DNA of 43,516 nucleotides from a bacterium (GTDB lineage Bacteria; Verrucomicrobiota; Kiritimatiellia; CAIKKV01; CAITUY01), in assembly GCA_037143175.1 (NCBI GenBank), contig JBAWZF010000024.1, forward strand, positions 1 through 43,516, read 5' to 3'. Below, piece by piece: positions 28,171 to 36,233 of the stretch. The number at the start of each line of letters is the position of its first letter. Position 1 is the first letter of the stretch. The notes beneath the pieces were generated by a model. The model had not been told where the DNA came from. It saw only the letters and a program-made list of their open reading frames with translations, and ran no database searches. A program made the position numbers and the translations under genes.

Positions 28171-28428
28171 ATGATGCGTCAGATTTGTTGGATTGAAAAA
28201 AATGCGGACGGGGTTAAGCGAGATGTGCGGTGGACGGTGGAGCAGGGGAGAGTCAAGTGGCAGTTCAAATTGGCCACGGATGAGCGGTTTGATTACACCA
28301 CGCCGCCGACACGTGAGGATTGGGAAAACTTCTTGGAGCGGATGGAGGCCCGTTATCAGCGTCGCAATGTCTCTTTTGATGATTTGCAGCTTGCTCGTCT
28401 GGCGATGAAAAAGGCGCTGGAGAGTTGA
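28171..28428 (+). CDS. Small protein of unknown function
   Basis: An 85-aa protein I do not recognise. It is basic and acidic in turn, with several tryptophans (WIEKNADGVKRDVRWTV, VKWQFK, WENFLERMEARYQRR), no membrane segment and no Cys pair. AGGAG lies 9 bases before the ATG, and codon use is like the neighbours, so it is probably a real gene. It is 12 bp upstream of a YcgN-like gene on the same strand and may share its promoter. Confidence 0.65.
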   Translation: MMRQICWIEKNADGVKRDVRWTVEQGRVKWQFKLATDERFDYTTPPTREDWENFLERMEARYQRRNVSFDDLQLARLAMKKALES

Positions 28429-28440
28429 TCGTTCAGTATC

Positions 28441-28878
28441 ATGAAAATAGTGAGTGCCAAAACATCTATTCAGCAGCCCCATTTCTGGAGACGGAAAACG
28501 CTGGCGGCGATGACACGGGCGGAGTGGGAATCCCTTTGTGACGGGTGTGGTCGGTGCTGTGTGATCAAGTATGAAGATCCCGATACCTTGAAAATCCACT
28601 ATACCAAATGGGCTTGTCGGCATCTTGATCTCAAAACTTGCCGTTGTTCCTGTTATGGTAATCGGAAAAAGCGCATGCCGGAATGTGTCGATTTGTTCCA
28701 TTGTACGCCCGAAATGTTGGCCTGGTTGCCCTCGAGTTGTTCTTATCGGCTACTAACGGAGGGGCATGATCTGCCGGTGTGGCACCCGCTGGTTACCGGG
28801 AAAGTCACTTCCACTTGCCGGGCCGGAATGTCCGTAAGGGGACATGTCATTCCAGAACCGGACAACCATTATGAATAA
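28441..28878 (+). CDS. ycgN: YcgN-like cysteine cluster protein (UPF0260)
   Basis: A 145-aa protein with the YcgN signature FWRRKTLAAMTRAEWESLCD followed by CGRCC; Cys at 33, 36, 39 and 40, then CRHLDLKTCRCSCYG and MPECVDL. The family is thought to bind zinc or iron through these cysteines, but its role is unknown. No signal peptide. No strong ribosome site is seen before the ATG. The end overlaps the start of the TVP38 gene by 8 bp. Confidence 0.9.
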   Translation: MKIVSAKTSIQQPHFWRRKTLAAMTRAEWESLCDGCGRCCVIKYEDPDTLKIHYTKWACRHLDLKTCRCSCYGNRKKRMPECVDLFHCTPEMLAWLPSSCSYRLLTEGHDLPVWHPLVTGKVTSTCRAGMSVRGHVIPEPDNHYE

Positions 28879-29581
28879 CAGATTATTGTGGGTAAAAGGT
28901 TTAGCTCTCTTGTTTTTTGTGGGTACGGTGGTCTTTGTCACTGTGAAGTATGCCACGCCCCTGACCCGCTTCTTCAGCAATGCAAACCAATTGGGGGAGT
29001 ATCTGGCCTCCTTCGGGATATGGGGCGCGGCAGTGTTTGTTTTGCTTCAGGCGGTACAGGTAGTGATTGCGCCGATACCCGGGGAAGTAACCCAGTTTGC
29101 TGGCGGATTCATTTACGGAACCATTCAGGGAACCCTTTTTTCGATCCTTGGTATTTTGATGGGATCAGTGATGGTATTCGGATTGGGGCGATGGTTTGGG
29201 TTGCCGTTATTGAGGGTGATTATGCCCGGGAAAACCTTCCAGAAATTCGAATTTTTATTGAATCATCCGAAGACAGAATTGGTGATTTTGATCTTGTTTC
29301 TCATTCCCGGCAGTCCAAAGGACATTCTGACCTACATTGCGGGTCTGACTCCCGTTAAGCCATTGCATTTCTTCATTGCCGCCATGGTGGCCAGATTCCC
29401 CGGTATCCTGCTGTCGTCTTACATTGGCGCTCATGTGGAGGCCAAAGCCTACGGTCCCGTCATTGTGGCCACTGTGATCGCTTTGGGTCTGTTTGTAGCT
29501 GGGGTACTGTTGCAGGATCGGATTGTACCCATGTTGAAGCATCTTAAAGAAAAGCCAGGAGATCGCAAACTCCGGCCGTAA
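28871..29581 (+). CDS. TVP38/TMEM64 (SNARE-associated, DedA superfamily) membrane protein
   Basis: A 236-aa integral membrane protein of the VTT-domain superfamily. It has an N-terminal helix, then the conserved re-entrant blocks APIPGEVTQFAGGFIYG and LFLIPGSPKDILTYIAGLTP, followed by two C-terminal helices. Family members have been linked to lipid scrambling and membrane homeostasis. The ATG at 28871 (MNNRLLWVKG) is preferred; 28844 (nine codons earlier) is also in frame. It overlaps ycgN by 8 bp and is likely the last gene of that unit. Confidence 0.88.
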   Translation: MNNRLLWVKGLALLFFVGTVVFVTVKYATPLTRFFSNANQLGEYLASFGIWGAAVFVLLQAVQVVIAPIPGEVTQFAGGFIYGTIQGTLFSILGILMGSVMVFGLGRWFGLPLLRVIMPGKTFQKFEFLLNHPKTELVILILFLIPGSPKDILTYIAGLTPVKPLHFFIAAMVARFPGILLSSYIGAHVEAKAYGPVIVATVIALGLFVAGVLLQDRIVPMLKHLKEKPGDRKLRP

Positions 29582-29702
29582 TGTCAGTAATTTTTACAGA
29601 TTGACGCCTTCTGTGGTTTTCTGGTTCGTTTTGTTCTCGTAAATATCGTCGTAAAATTCTTGCAATCAGTGAGTTGTGATATGTTTATGTTGAGGAATAT
29701 CC

Positions 29703-29719
29703 TTGGCATATAAGATGCT
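29703..29719 (+). promoter_or_regulatory. Candidate sigma-54 (-24/-12) promoter of the PilZ genes
   Basis: TTGGCATATAAGATGCT places GG and GC exactly 10 bases apart, matching the TGGCA(N)6-TGC core of RpoN promoters. It lies about 60 bp before the PilZ ATG in a 198-bp AT-rich gap with no other gene. A poorer sigma-70 reading (TAAGAT) overlaps it, so the call is tentative. Confidence 0.4.
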
Positions 29720-29779
29720 ACTCTTCACTAGTCGTAGTAGTGGTGCGCATTAAAAGTTTTGCAAACAGAGGCTTGGAGA

Positions 29780-30187
29780 ATGACAACACCTGTCGAAAAT
29801 CGTACCCATCGGAGGATGGTGATGGAAATTCCTGTAGGGGTCGTTGTCGTTTCAAAGTTCCGGGATTTATTTATTCGGAAACCGCGGATGCAATGTATGA
29901 TTGAGGATGTTTCGATTCAGGGGATGAAGCTGGCCACGGATCAACCAATACCGGAGGGCGCGGTCGTTAACTTGTGGGTTAATTTACCCGTTAATGGACT
30001 TAGTCAGGCCATGAAACTTCGTGGTCGGGTATGTTGGACCAGTACTAAAAGTATCGCAAGTAAGTTCTCTGCGGGTGTTTGTTTGGATGTTCATTTTGGA
30101 CGGTCTGTGGAGGTGTGGATTCAGGCCGTGCGCGCACGAATCAACGACCATTTCCGAAGTTCAATTCAGCTGGGAGTAACCCCATGA
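29780..30187 (+). CDS. PilZ-domain protein
   Basis: A 135-aa single PilZ domain, the c-di-GMP binding module. Both binding motifs are intact: R8-x3-R12 (RTHRR) and D43-x-S45-x2-G48 (DVSIQG). The rest is a beta barrel with VNLWVNLPV and MKLRGRVCW. No other domain or signal peptide is present. The ATG at 29780 has AGAGG 8 bases upstream and is preferred over an in-frame TTG at 29759. It is followed after 25 bp by a second PilZ protein, so the pair is probably one operon. Pilus or adhesion control is a likely but unproven role. Confidence 0.88.
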   Translation: MTTPVENRTHRRMVMEIPVGVVVVSKFRDLFIRKPRMQCMIEDVSIQGMKLATDQPIPEGAVVNLWVNLPVNGLSQAMKLRGRVCWTSTKSIASKFSAGVCLDVHFGRSVEVWIQAVRARINDHFRSSIQLGVTP

Positions 30188-30212
30188 TACATAATTAGCA
30201 AGGTGAAATTCG

Positions 30213-30905
30213 ATGAAAGCGATGATTCTTGAAGATGATCCTGTGATACGAACTCTGCTGGGGAAAGTATTGAGTTCGGATGGCTATGAAGTGGATTCTT
30301 ATGATAGTCCGGCTTCCTGTCCTCTGTTAGCTGATGAGTCATGTCCCTGTTCACAGAAGGGAGCATGTCCCGACGTTATTATTTCGGATTATGACATGCC
30401 CACGGTCAGTGGGCTTGATTTTTTAGAGCATCTGAAGCGGAAACAATGCAAGTGTAAGAATGTTGCTGTGATTTCTGGCGGCTGGGACGAGGATGAACTT
30501 CAGAGTGTTTTGCCTATTGGCTTAAAGGCCTTTGGGAAACCCTTTTCCCGGCGGTTTTGGGCTTGGTTAAGCAGAATAAAAGGCCAGGGCCAGGCACTAA
30601 ATCGGGCCTATCGACGAAGTTTTGAGCGATTTACCTGCGAATTGCCACTTGAGTTGTATTTCAGTTCTCCAGGCCTTGTTGAGACGGTACATGCTGTCGC
30701 CCGGAATATTTCCAAAGGGGGGATGTTGATTGAATGTCAGACGTTTCTTGCCCCCATGACGTCATGTCAGCTCTCCTTTAAAGTACCGGACTGGTTGCCG
30801 TTCAAGGTGGGATCAGACAGGATGGTGATGCTGACGGCCCAGGCGCGTCATGCCGACAGGAATTCAGGGATCTATGGCTTGCAATTCTTGGATCAGGTTG
30901 CGTGA
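30213..30905 (+). CDS. Response regulator with cysteine-rich receiver domain and PilZ output domain
   Basis: A 230-aa fusion. The receiver (about 1-120) has the acidic pair D8/D9, the phosphoacceptor D59 (ISDYDMP), S88 and K109 (FGKPF), all needed for phosphorylation. It carries a Cys cluster C36, C44, C46, C52 and a second pair C79, C81, which is unusual for a receiver and could bind metal or sense redox. The C-terminal PilZ domain has R135-x3-R139 and N165-x-S167-x2-G170, both intact. It thus joins two-component and c-di-GMP signals. AAGGTG precedes the ATG. No histidine kinase is adjacent. Confidence 0.88.
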   Translation: MKAMILEDDPVIRTLLGKVLSSDGYEVDSYDSPASCPLLADESCPCSQKGACPDVIISDYDMPTVSGLDFLEHLKRKQCKCKNVAVISGGWDEDELQSVLPIGLKAFGKPFSRRFWAWLSRIKGQGQALNRAYRRSFERFTCELPLELYFSSPGLVETVHAVARNISKGGMLIECQTFLAPMTSCQLSFKVPDWLPFKVGSDRMVMLTAQARHADRNSGIYGLQFLDQVA

Positions 30906-30954
30906 TGTCTGATAAGGGTTTGACAGCGGCAGAGGGTCTCCGTATTGTGCCGAT

Positions 30955-32256
30955 ATGCTTCCCCAATGGATTATCGAAAAGAAACGCAACGGTGGAATTC
31001 TCTCGGATCAAGAACTGACTGACTTCATTGGAGGTTATGTCAGGGGGGATATTCCTGATTATCAAATGGCTGCTTTGGCCATGGCCATATTCTTCCGGGG
31101 GATGACTCCAGAGGAGATTACCTCGTTGACCCGGGTTATGATGCACTCGGGCGACATCGTGGATACATCAAGTATTTTACGGCCCAAGGTGGATAAACAC
31201 TCTACGGGCGGCATCGGCGACAAGCTTTCTATTCCCCTGGCACCCATTGTGGCGTGTTGCGGCGTTGCTGTTCCGATGATCTCCGGGCGGGGTTTGGGGA
31301 TTACCGGCGGTACCTTGGATAAATTGGAGTCAATCCCCGGGTATCGTACGGGGTTACAAATCCCTGAATTTATCAATGTTTTACAGTCATGCGGGTGTTC
31401 ATTGATTGGACAAACTGAACGACTGGTTCCGGCTGATAGGAAGCTTTATGCCTTGCGGGATGTAACCGCGACCGTGCCTTCCATTCCCCTGATTGTCTCC
31501 AGTATCATGAGCAAGAAATTGGCTGAAGGGCTTGACGGGCTGGTGCTGGATGTGAAGTGTGGCCGTGGTGCTTTTATGAAAACCCGGGACGAGGCCAGGG
31601 CTTTGGCCGAAGCGCTCGTACGGGTTGGTCGTGCGATGGGTAAGCGTGTGACGGCATTAATTACCGCCATGGATCAACCCCTTGGACGTGCTGTTGGTAA
31701 TTCTTTGGAAATCATGGAGTCAATCGATATTTTGAAAGGGCGGGGGCCTGCGGATAGCACGGAATTGACACTGGCGCTGGCCGCAGAAATGCTTGTTGTG
31801 GCCGGCGTGGTCCCGACGCCAGAAGCCGGTTTGGAGGTGGTGCGCCGCAAATGGCAGTCGGGCGAACCTTTTGAAGTGTTTAAAAAAATGGTGCGGCTGC
31901 ATGGAGGAGATACGGAGTTTTTAGATGATCCTCGTTGTTTCCCGATTGCTAAGATGAAGATTGACTTTACTGCAGTAGAAAAAGGATTTGTACAGGATGT
32001 GGATGCTGAGAAAATTGGCCGCGCCAGTTTGTTATTGGGGGCTGGGCGTGCCAAAACGACTGATGCAATCGATTACTCGGCCGGTTTGTCAAATTTGATG
32101 AAAATCGGGGAGCCAGTTGTCGCTGGTGCGCCATTGGCAACCTTACATGCGGCCACACAGAACCGCATAGATGCGGCTATGGGACTGGTTCGTGAAGCAT
32201 TCGTCGTGGGTCCGGCCTCGGTGCCTTCAGGGCCGCTGGTGCTTGAAAGAGTTTGA
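30955..32256 (+). CDS. deoA: Pyrimidine-nucleoside / thymidine phosphorylase
   Basis: Cleaves thymidine or uridine with phosphate to base and (deoxy)ribose-1-phosphate. The 433-aa protein has the family signature KHSTGGIGDKLS (81-92), ISGRGLGITGGTLDKLESI, and SKKLAEGLDGLVLDVK. It cannot be settled from sequence whether it prefers thymidine (DeoA) or both pyrimidines (Pdp). The ATG lacks a clear ribosome site but fits the family start (IEKKRNGG near residue 7). Punctuation with the purine phosphorylase is 4 bp, and salvage genes follow. Confidence 0.93.
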   Translation: MLPQWIIEKKRNGGILSDQELTDFIGGYVRGDIPDYQMAALAMAIFFRGMTPEEITSLTRVMMHSGDIVDTSSILRPKVDKHSTGGIGDKLSIPLAPIVACCGVAVPMISGRGLGITGGTLDKLESIPGYRTGLQIPEFINVLQSCGCSLIGQTERLVPADRKLYALRDVTATVPSIPLIVSSIMSKKLAEGLDGLVLDVKCGRGAFMKTRDEARALAEALVRVGRAMGKRVTALITAMDQPLGRAVGNSLEIMESIDILKGRGPADSTELTLALAAEMLVVAGVVPTPEAGLEVVRRKWQSGEPFEVFKKMVRLHGGDTEFLDDPRCFPIAKMKIDFTAVEKGFVQDVDAEKIGRASLLLGAGRAKTTDAIDYSAGLSNLMKIGEPVVAGAPLATLHAATQNRIDAAMGLVREAFVVGPASVPSGPLVLERV

Positions 32257-32260
32257 GCCT

Positions 32261-33085
32261 ATGAATACAGATAAACTCATTGTGGCGGCAGAGAAGCTTC
32301 GTGGTGCCTTTCAGGGCTTTCGCCCCAAACTGGCCATCGTTATGGGCTCAGGATGGCGGGAGGTATCGAATGGGTTTACCGTCAAGCAAACCATTGACTA
32401 TGGGGATATCCCGGAATTGGGCGCGCCTCAGGTGGCGGGCCACGGGGGGCAGCTTTTGTTGGCTGAACAAGCTGGCATCGATCTCTTGATTTTTGCAGGA
32501 CGTCGCCATTGGTATGAAGGAGTAGGGTGGGAGCCTATCGCTTTTCCTGCCTGTCTCGCTAAAACGCTGGGCGCGTCAGGAATGGTTTTGACCAATAGTG
32601 CCGGTGGTATTAGAAAATCGTTTCAGTCCGGAGCGGTGATGGTGATTGATGATCACATTAACCTGATGGGGGTAAATCCGCTCATCGGCCCTCATCATGC
32701 GTTTTGGGGAACCCGCTTTCCAGACATGACCTGTATCTATGACAAAAGGTATCGGGACACGCTGGATCAGATCTCGCGGAGTGAGGGAATCCCTTTGGCT
32801 CATGGCACTTATTTGGCCGTGACGGGCCCCTCCTATGAAACCCCCTCTGAAATTACGGCCTTCCGGCAATGGGGCGCTGACGCCGTGGGGATGTCCACTG
32901 TACCGGAAGCAATTTTGGCTCATGCGGCAGGACTCAAAGTGGTGGGGCTATCTTGTATTACCAATGCGGCGGCAGGTGGCTCGGCGGTGCTTTCACATGA
33001 TGAAGTTTTGGCGGGGGCACGTGTGGCGATTCCAACGCTGACACGTTTGTTGCAGGAATTTGTGAAAGAGATAGGGCCTTTATGA
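32261..33085 (+). CDS. punA: Purine nucleoside phosphorylase (trimeric type)
   Basis: Phosphorolyses inosine, guanosine and their deoxy forms. The 274-aa protein belongs to the trimeric PNP/MTAP group: MGSGW phosphate loop, HYEG-like WYEGVGW, NSAGGI, GPSYETPSEI with the conserved Glu, and SCITNAAAG with the base-binding Asn. The start ATG at 32261 lies 4 bp after the upstream stop. An earlier in-frame ATG inside the upstream gene is rejected. The stop overlaps the cytidine deaminase start in ATGA. Confidence 0.93.
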   Translation: MNTDKLIVAAEKLRGAFQGFRPKLAIVMGSGWREVSNGFTVKQTIDYGDIPELGAPQVAGHGGQLLLAEQAGIDLLIFAGRRHWYEGVGWEPIAFPACLAKTLGASGMVLTNSAGGIRKSFQSGAVMVIDDHINLMGVNPLIGPHHAFWGTRFPDMTCIYDKRYRDTLDQISRSEGIPLAHGTYLAVTGPSYETPSEITAFRQWGADAVGMSTVPEAILAHAAGLKVVGLSCITNAAAGGSAVLSHDEVLAGARVAIPTLTRLLQEFVKEIGPL

Positions 33086-33498
33086 AGAAACAGATAGGAA
33101 TGAAGAGGCTATTGCAGGCCGCCCTGAAAGCGGCCCGAATAAGTTATTCTCCTTACTCCCGGTTTCCTGTTGGGGCCGCCTTGTTGACGGCAGCGGGGGA
33201 TGTATGCGTTGGATGTAATGTTGAAAATGCCTCGTATGGGCTGACACTATGTGCTGAGCGCGTGGCGATAGTGAAGGCCGTTTCAGGGGGAATGCAGAAA
33301 TTCAAGGCCTTGGCGGTAGTCGGAGGATCAGGCAAAGCGGCTTTGCCCTGCGGGGCATGCTTGCAGGTTCTGGCAGAGTTTTGCAGTCCCGACTTTCAGT
33401 TGATCTTGGCCCCGCTGGATGATCTTAATAAAAGTGAGGTATTTTTTCTGGGAGATTTGCTCCCACATGCCTTTGCAATGAGAGAGAAGTCAGAATGA
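33082..33498 (+). CDS. cdd: Cytidine deaminase
   Basis: Deaminates (deoxy)cytidine to (deoxy)uridine. The 138-aa zinc enzyme has the short tetrameric form. Ligands are C57 with the catalytic E59 (CAER) and C90/C93 (PCGAC); N47/E49 in NVEN bind the ribose. The ATG overlaps the purine phosphorylase stop, and its own stop overlaps the cca start, so the four genes are translationally linked. It feeds uridine to the phosphorylase at 30955. Confidence 0.95.
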   Translation: MKKQIGMKRLLQAALKAARISYSPYSRFPVGAALLTAAGDVCVGCNVENASYGLTLCAERVAIVKAVSGGMQKFKALAVVGGSGKAALPCGACLQVLAEFCSPDFQLILAPLDDLNKSEVFFLGDLLPHAFAMREKSE

Positions 33499-34832
33499 CT
33501 GCGGTTCCCCTCAATGTCGCCCATGTCGCGGTGCCGGGTGCTATAAAGATTGTACGCACGCTTAAAGCAATGGGCTTCATAGCTTACTGGGCAGGGGGCT
33601 GTGTTCGTGATTTGATCATGGGGCGGAGTGCCAAGGATTATGACATCGCCACGAATGCTGTTCCCGACAAAGTGATGGAGTTGTTTCCCGGTGCAGTGGC
33701 TGTGGGAAAGTCATTTGGAGTGGTGCGGGTGCCTGTTTGCGGGAACTGGTACGAGGTGGCAACCTTTCGGAAGGATGCCGAATATATGGACGGGCGGCAT
33801 CCCTCGAGCATCACCTTCTCAGATCCAGAGACAGATGCCCACCGGCGTGATTTCACAGTAAACGCGTTGTTTTATGATCCCCTTGAGCAGCAAGTCATCG
33901 ATTATGTGGATGGGCGAAGTGATATTGCCAGGGGAGTGATTCGCGCGGTCGGGGTTCCTGCTGATCGCTTTCGTGAAGACCATTTAAGGATGCTGCGAGC
34001 GGCACGGTTTGCCGCCACATTAGGGTTTACCATTGAGCCAGCCACTGAGAATGCGATCCGGGGGTCGGCGGTTTGGATAACCTTAATCAGCGCAGAGCGG
34101 ATTCGTGAAGAGCTCAACCGGCTCCTGGTGGAAGCTAAACAGGCGGGTGATGCGATTATTCTGCTCAGAGATTTAGGTCTTCTACAGATGATTCTGCCCG
34201 AGGTGGCGGTCATGGAGGGGGTGGAACAACCGCCGGAATATCATCCCGAAGGTGATGTTTTTCAGCATACGATCATTATGTTGAATGAGATGAAAACAGA
34301 TGATTATCGGCTGGCCTGGGCGGTGCTGCTACATGATGTCGGGAAGCCGCCTACGGCCCAGTTTAAGGAGGGGCGGTGGCGGTTTGAATGTCATGCTAAG
34401 GTGGGGGCGGATGCCGCCCGCGTGATCCTTGAGCGGTTGAAGTTTTCCTGTGATGATCGTGATGTAATATCATTTATGGTGGGAAACCATATGCGTTTCA
34501 TAGATGTTAAATCCATGCGGCGTGCAACCTTGCGGCGTTTGGTTGGGGCCCCGACTTTTCTATCGGAGATGGAATTGCATCGTCTGGACTGCGCTTCGAG
34601 CCATGGGGATTTGGTGAATCATGAATATCTTTTGGAATTCCGGCGTCAGATGGATTCGGAACCAGTGCTCCCTGAACCATGGGTGAATGGGCGTGATATT
34701 ATCGCTTTGGGAATACCTGAAGGGCCGGAAGTCGGGGTCTGGCGGAAGAAGGCATACGACGCTCAACTCGAAGGTACCGTTGCAGATCGTGAAGCATTGC
34801 TCGAGTGGCTAAGGGAAGCCAGTCGCCAGTAA
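33495..34832 (+). CDS. cca: CCA tRNA nucleotidyltransferase (class II, with HD domain)
   Basis: Adds or repairs the CCA end of tRNAs; a poly(A) polymerase function cannot be excluded from sequence alone. The 445-aa protein has the head-domain motifs GGCVRD (34-39), DYD (48-50) and RRDFTVNAL, the neck motif EDHLRMLRAARFA, and ISAERIREELNRLL. An HD domain with LLHDVGKP follows. It overlaps cdd by 4 bases. Its last three residues and TAA stop (34821-34832) are encoded by the first units of a heptamer array. Confidence 0.93.
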   Translation: MTAVPLNVAHVAVPGAIKIVRTLKAMGFIAYWAGGCVRDLIMGRSAKDYDIATNAVPDKVMELFPGAVAVGKSFGVVRVPVCGNWYEVATFRKDAEYMDGRHPSSITFSDPETDAHRRDFTVNALFYDPLEQQVIDYVDGRSDIARGVIRAVGVPADRFREDHLRMLRAARFAATLGFTIEPATENAIRGSAVWITLISAERIREELNRLLVEAKQAGDAIILLRDLGLLQMILPEVAVMEGVEQPPEYHPEGDVFQHTIIMLNEMKTDDYRLAWAVLLHDVGKPPTAQFKEGRWRFECHAKVGADAARVILERLKFSCDDRDVISFMVGNHMRFIDVKSMRRATLRRLVGAPTFLSEMELHRLDCASSHGDLVNHEYLLEFRRQMDSEPVLPEPWVNGRDIIALGIPEGPEVGVWRKKAYDAQLEGTVADREALLEWLREASRQ

Positions 34833-34946
34833 GCAGTAGGCAGTGAGCAGTTGCCAGTAAACAGTGTTCACTGCCTACTGCACACTGCCTACTGCCTACT
34901 GCACACTGCCTACTGCCTACTGCACACTGCCTACTGCACACTGACA
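34821..34946. repeat. Inverted heptamer tandem array (AGTNNNC / ACTGCNN)
   Basis: Eighteen heptamers in perfect phase. Seven of the form AGTNNNC (34821-34869: AGTCGCC, AGTAAGC, AGTAGGC, AGTGAGC and so on) are followed by eleven of the form ACTGCCT, ACTGCAC or ACTGACA (34870-34946). The halves are inverted relative to each other and could pair as a long hairpin. The array supplies the TAA of cca and, on the other strand, the last residues and TAG of the small CxxC protein. Confidence 0.9.
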
Positions 34947-35159
34947 ACTATCACAGAGATTCCAGTCTGAGTGCGAGAGCAGGCCGCTAAGGACCTGCCG
35001 TTTCCAGTCTTCGGGTGAATCCGGGGTGGCGAGTTGGGCTAACTTGGGCGGGAGCAGTCCTTCAGCAAAAGGGTCGAAGCCTCCCTCGACAGCCTGCTTC
35101 ATGACTGAAGCCTTCAGGGTGGTCAGTGTGGTGTGGTTGCTGCAGATATCACAAGGCAT
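34917..35159 (-). CDS. Small CxxC...CxxC protein of unknown function
   Basis: An 80-aa protein not recognised. Cys pairs at C3/C6 (CDIC) and C69/C72 (CDSC) could form one zinc site, with a helical middle ([22 protein letters not shown] in two parts). The ATG at 35159 has AGAGGA about 10 bases upstream. The last 8 residues (QCAVGSVQ) are translated heptamer repeat, so the native end was probably just after C72. It converges on cca. Confidence 0.6.
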   Translation of the reverse strand: MPCDICSNHTTLTTLKASVMKQAVEGGFDPFAEGLLPPKLAQLATPDSPEDWKRQVLSGLLSHSDWNLCDSCQCAVGSVQ

Positions 35160-35211
35160 AGGTGGCTTTCCTCTTATATTCGCTAATAATCTAACTGTTT
35201 CGTTTATATCG

Positions 35212-35239
35212 TGTTCCTATATTGGGAACAAGAGATAAT
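35212..35239 (+). promoter_or_regulatory. Dyad (TGTTCC-N7-GGAACA) beside a -10-like GATAAT
   Basis: A perfect 6-bp dyad lies at 35212-35217 and 35225-35230, followed by GATAAT at 35234-35239, about 85 bp before the nucleotidyltransferase gene. A repressor operator overlapping a promoter would look like this, but the -35 is poor and no regulator is adjacent. Confidence 0.25.
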
Positions 35240-35323
35240 TCTGCTGGAGGGCGAAGCTTGCCTGAGCCGCGTGGGCAGTTGGGAACTTGCCGATCATGGG
35301 GCGCCTAGTGTAGATTTGCACCC

Positions 35324-36229
35324 ATGAGCAAAACATTGGTGATATTGGCGGCGGGGATTGGGAGTCGTTATGGCGGATTGAAACAGATTGAGGCTGTAGG
35401 CCCTCATGGTGCCATTGTGATTGAATATTCGGTCTATGATGCCCTTCGTGCTGGCTTTGACCGGGTTGTATGTGTGATTCGGCGCGATATTGAGAAAGAT
35501 TTTCGCAATCTTGTTTCCTCCCGGTTCGAAAAGAAAATTCCTGTGGATTACGTTTTTCAGGATCTGGCGGATCTGCCGGGTGGTTTTGCCGTGCCTGCCG
35601 ACCGGAAGAAACCTTGGGGAACGGGCCATGCGGTGCTGGCTTGCCGTGAGGTGGTCAAGTCCCCCTTTGCGGTAATCAATGCTGATGATTTTTATGGAAG
35701 CCGTTCTTATAAGGCCCTTGGCGTTTTTCTTGAGGATGTGAAGGCCGATTCCTGTGACTATAGCATGGTGGGATTTACGCTGCGGAATACGTTATCCGAA
35801 CATGGGCATGTGGCGCGCGGCGTGTGTGAAGTCGATAAGAACGGATTGCTGACGCGGGTGGTGGAGCGTACCCATATTGAGAAAACTGAAAAGGGTGCCC
35901 GTTTTAGCGATGGGGATGGCGCGTGCCTTGACTTGACCGGCGATGAAGTGGTCTCGATGAATATGTGGGGGCTGACTCCGTCGCTGTTCGGCCATCTTCA
36001 ACGTGAGTTTGAAATCTTTCTCAAAACTAATGGTACGAATGCCAAGGCGGAGTTCTTTTTGCCAACAGTGGTGGACGGGCTGATCAAAGCCAGGAAAGCT
36101 ACGACGAAAGTAATTTCAACTCCGGAGCATTGGTTTGGCGTCACTTATCCTCAAGACAAGGCCGTGGTCGTCGAAGGAATCCGTATCTTGGTGGCAAAGG
36201 GCGTTTACCCCGAGAAACTCTGGGAATAA
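35324..36229 (+). CDS. Sugar-phosphate nucleotidyltransferase
   Basis: A 301-aa NTP-transferase family protein. The N-terminal nucleotide motif is LAAGIGSRYGGLKQ (8-21); GTGHAVLACREVV and INADDFYGS with the metal-binding Asp pair follow. The family makes NDP-sugars from NTP and sugar-1-phosphate, and such stand-alone proteins are often annotated UTP-glucose-1-phosphate uridylyltransferase-like. The substrate cannot be told. The ATG has no clear ribosome site. It converges on the PAS-PP2C gene with 4 bp between stops. Confidence 0.82.
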   Translation: MSKTLVILAAGIGSRYGGLKQIEAVGPHGAIVIEYSVYDALRAGFDRVVCVIRRDIEKDFRNLVSSRFEKKIPVDYVFQDLADLPGGFAVPADRKKPWGTGHAVLACREVVKSPFAVINADDFYGSRSYKALGVFLEDVKADSCDYSMVGFTLRNTLSEHGHVARGVCEVDKNGLLTRVVERTHIEKTEKGARFSDGDGACLDLTGDEVVSMNMWGLTPSLFGHLQREFEIFLKTNGTNAKAEFFLPTVVDGLIKARKATTKVISTPEHWFGVTYPQDKAVVVEGIRILVAKGVYPEKLWE

Positions 36230-36233
36230 AGGC

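Noticed and set aside
34821-34946. CRISPR array
   Set aside because: Units are 7 bp without spacers, and there are no cas genes.
34699-34947. Minus-strand protein with repeated QCAVGSR
   Set aside because: It is a translation of the heptamer array continued antisense into cca.
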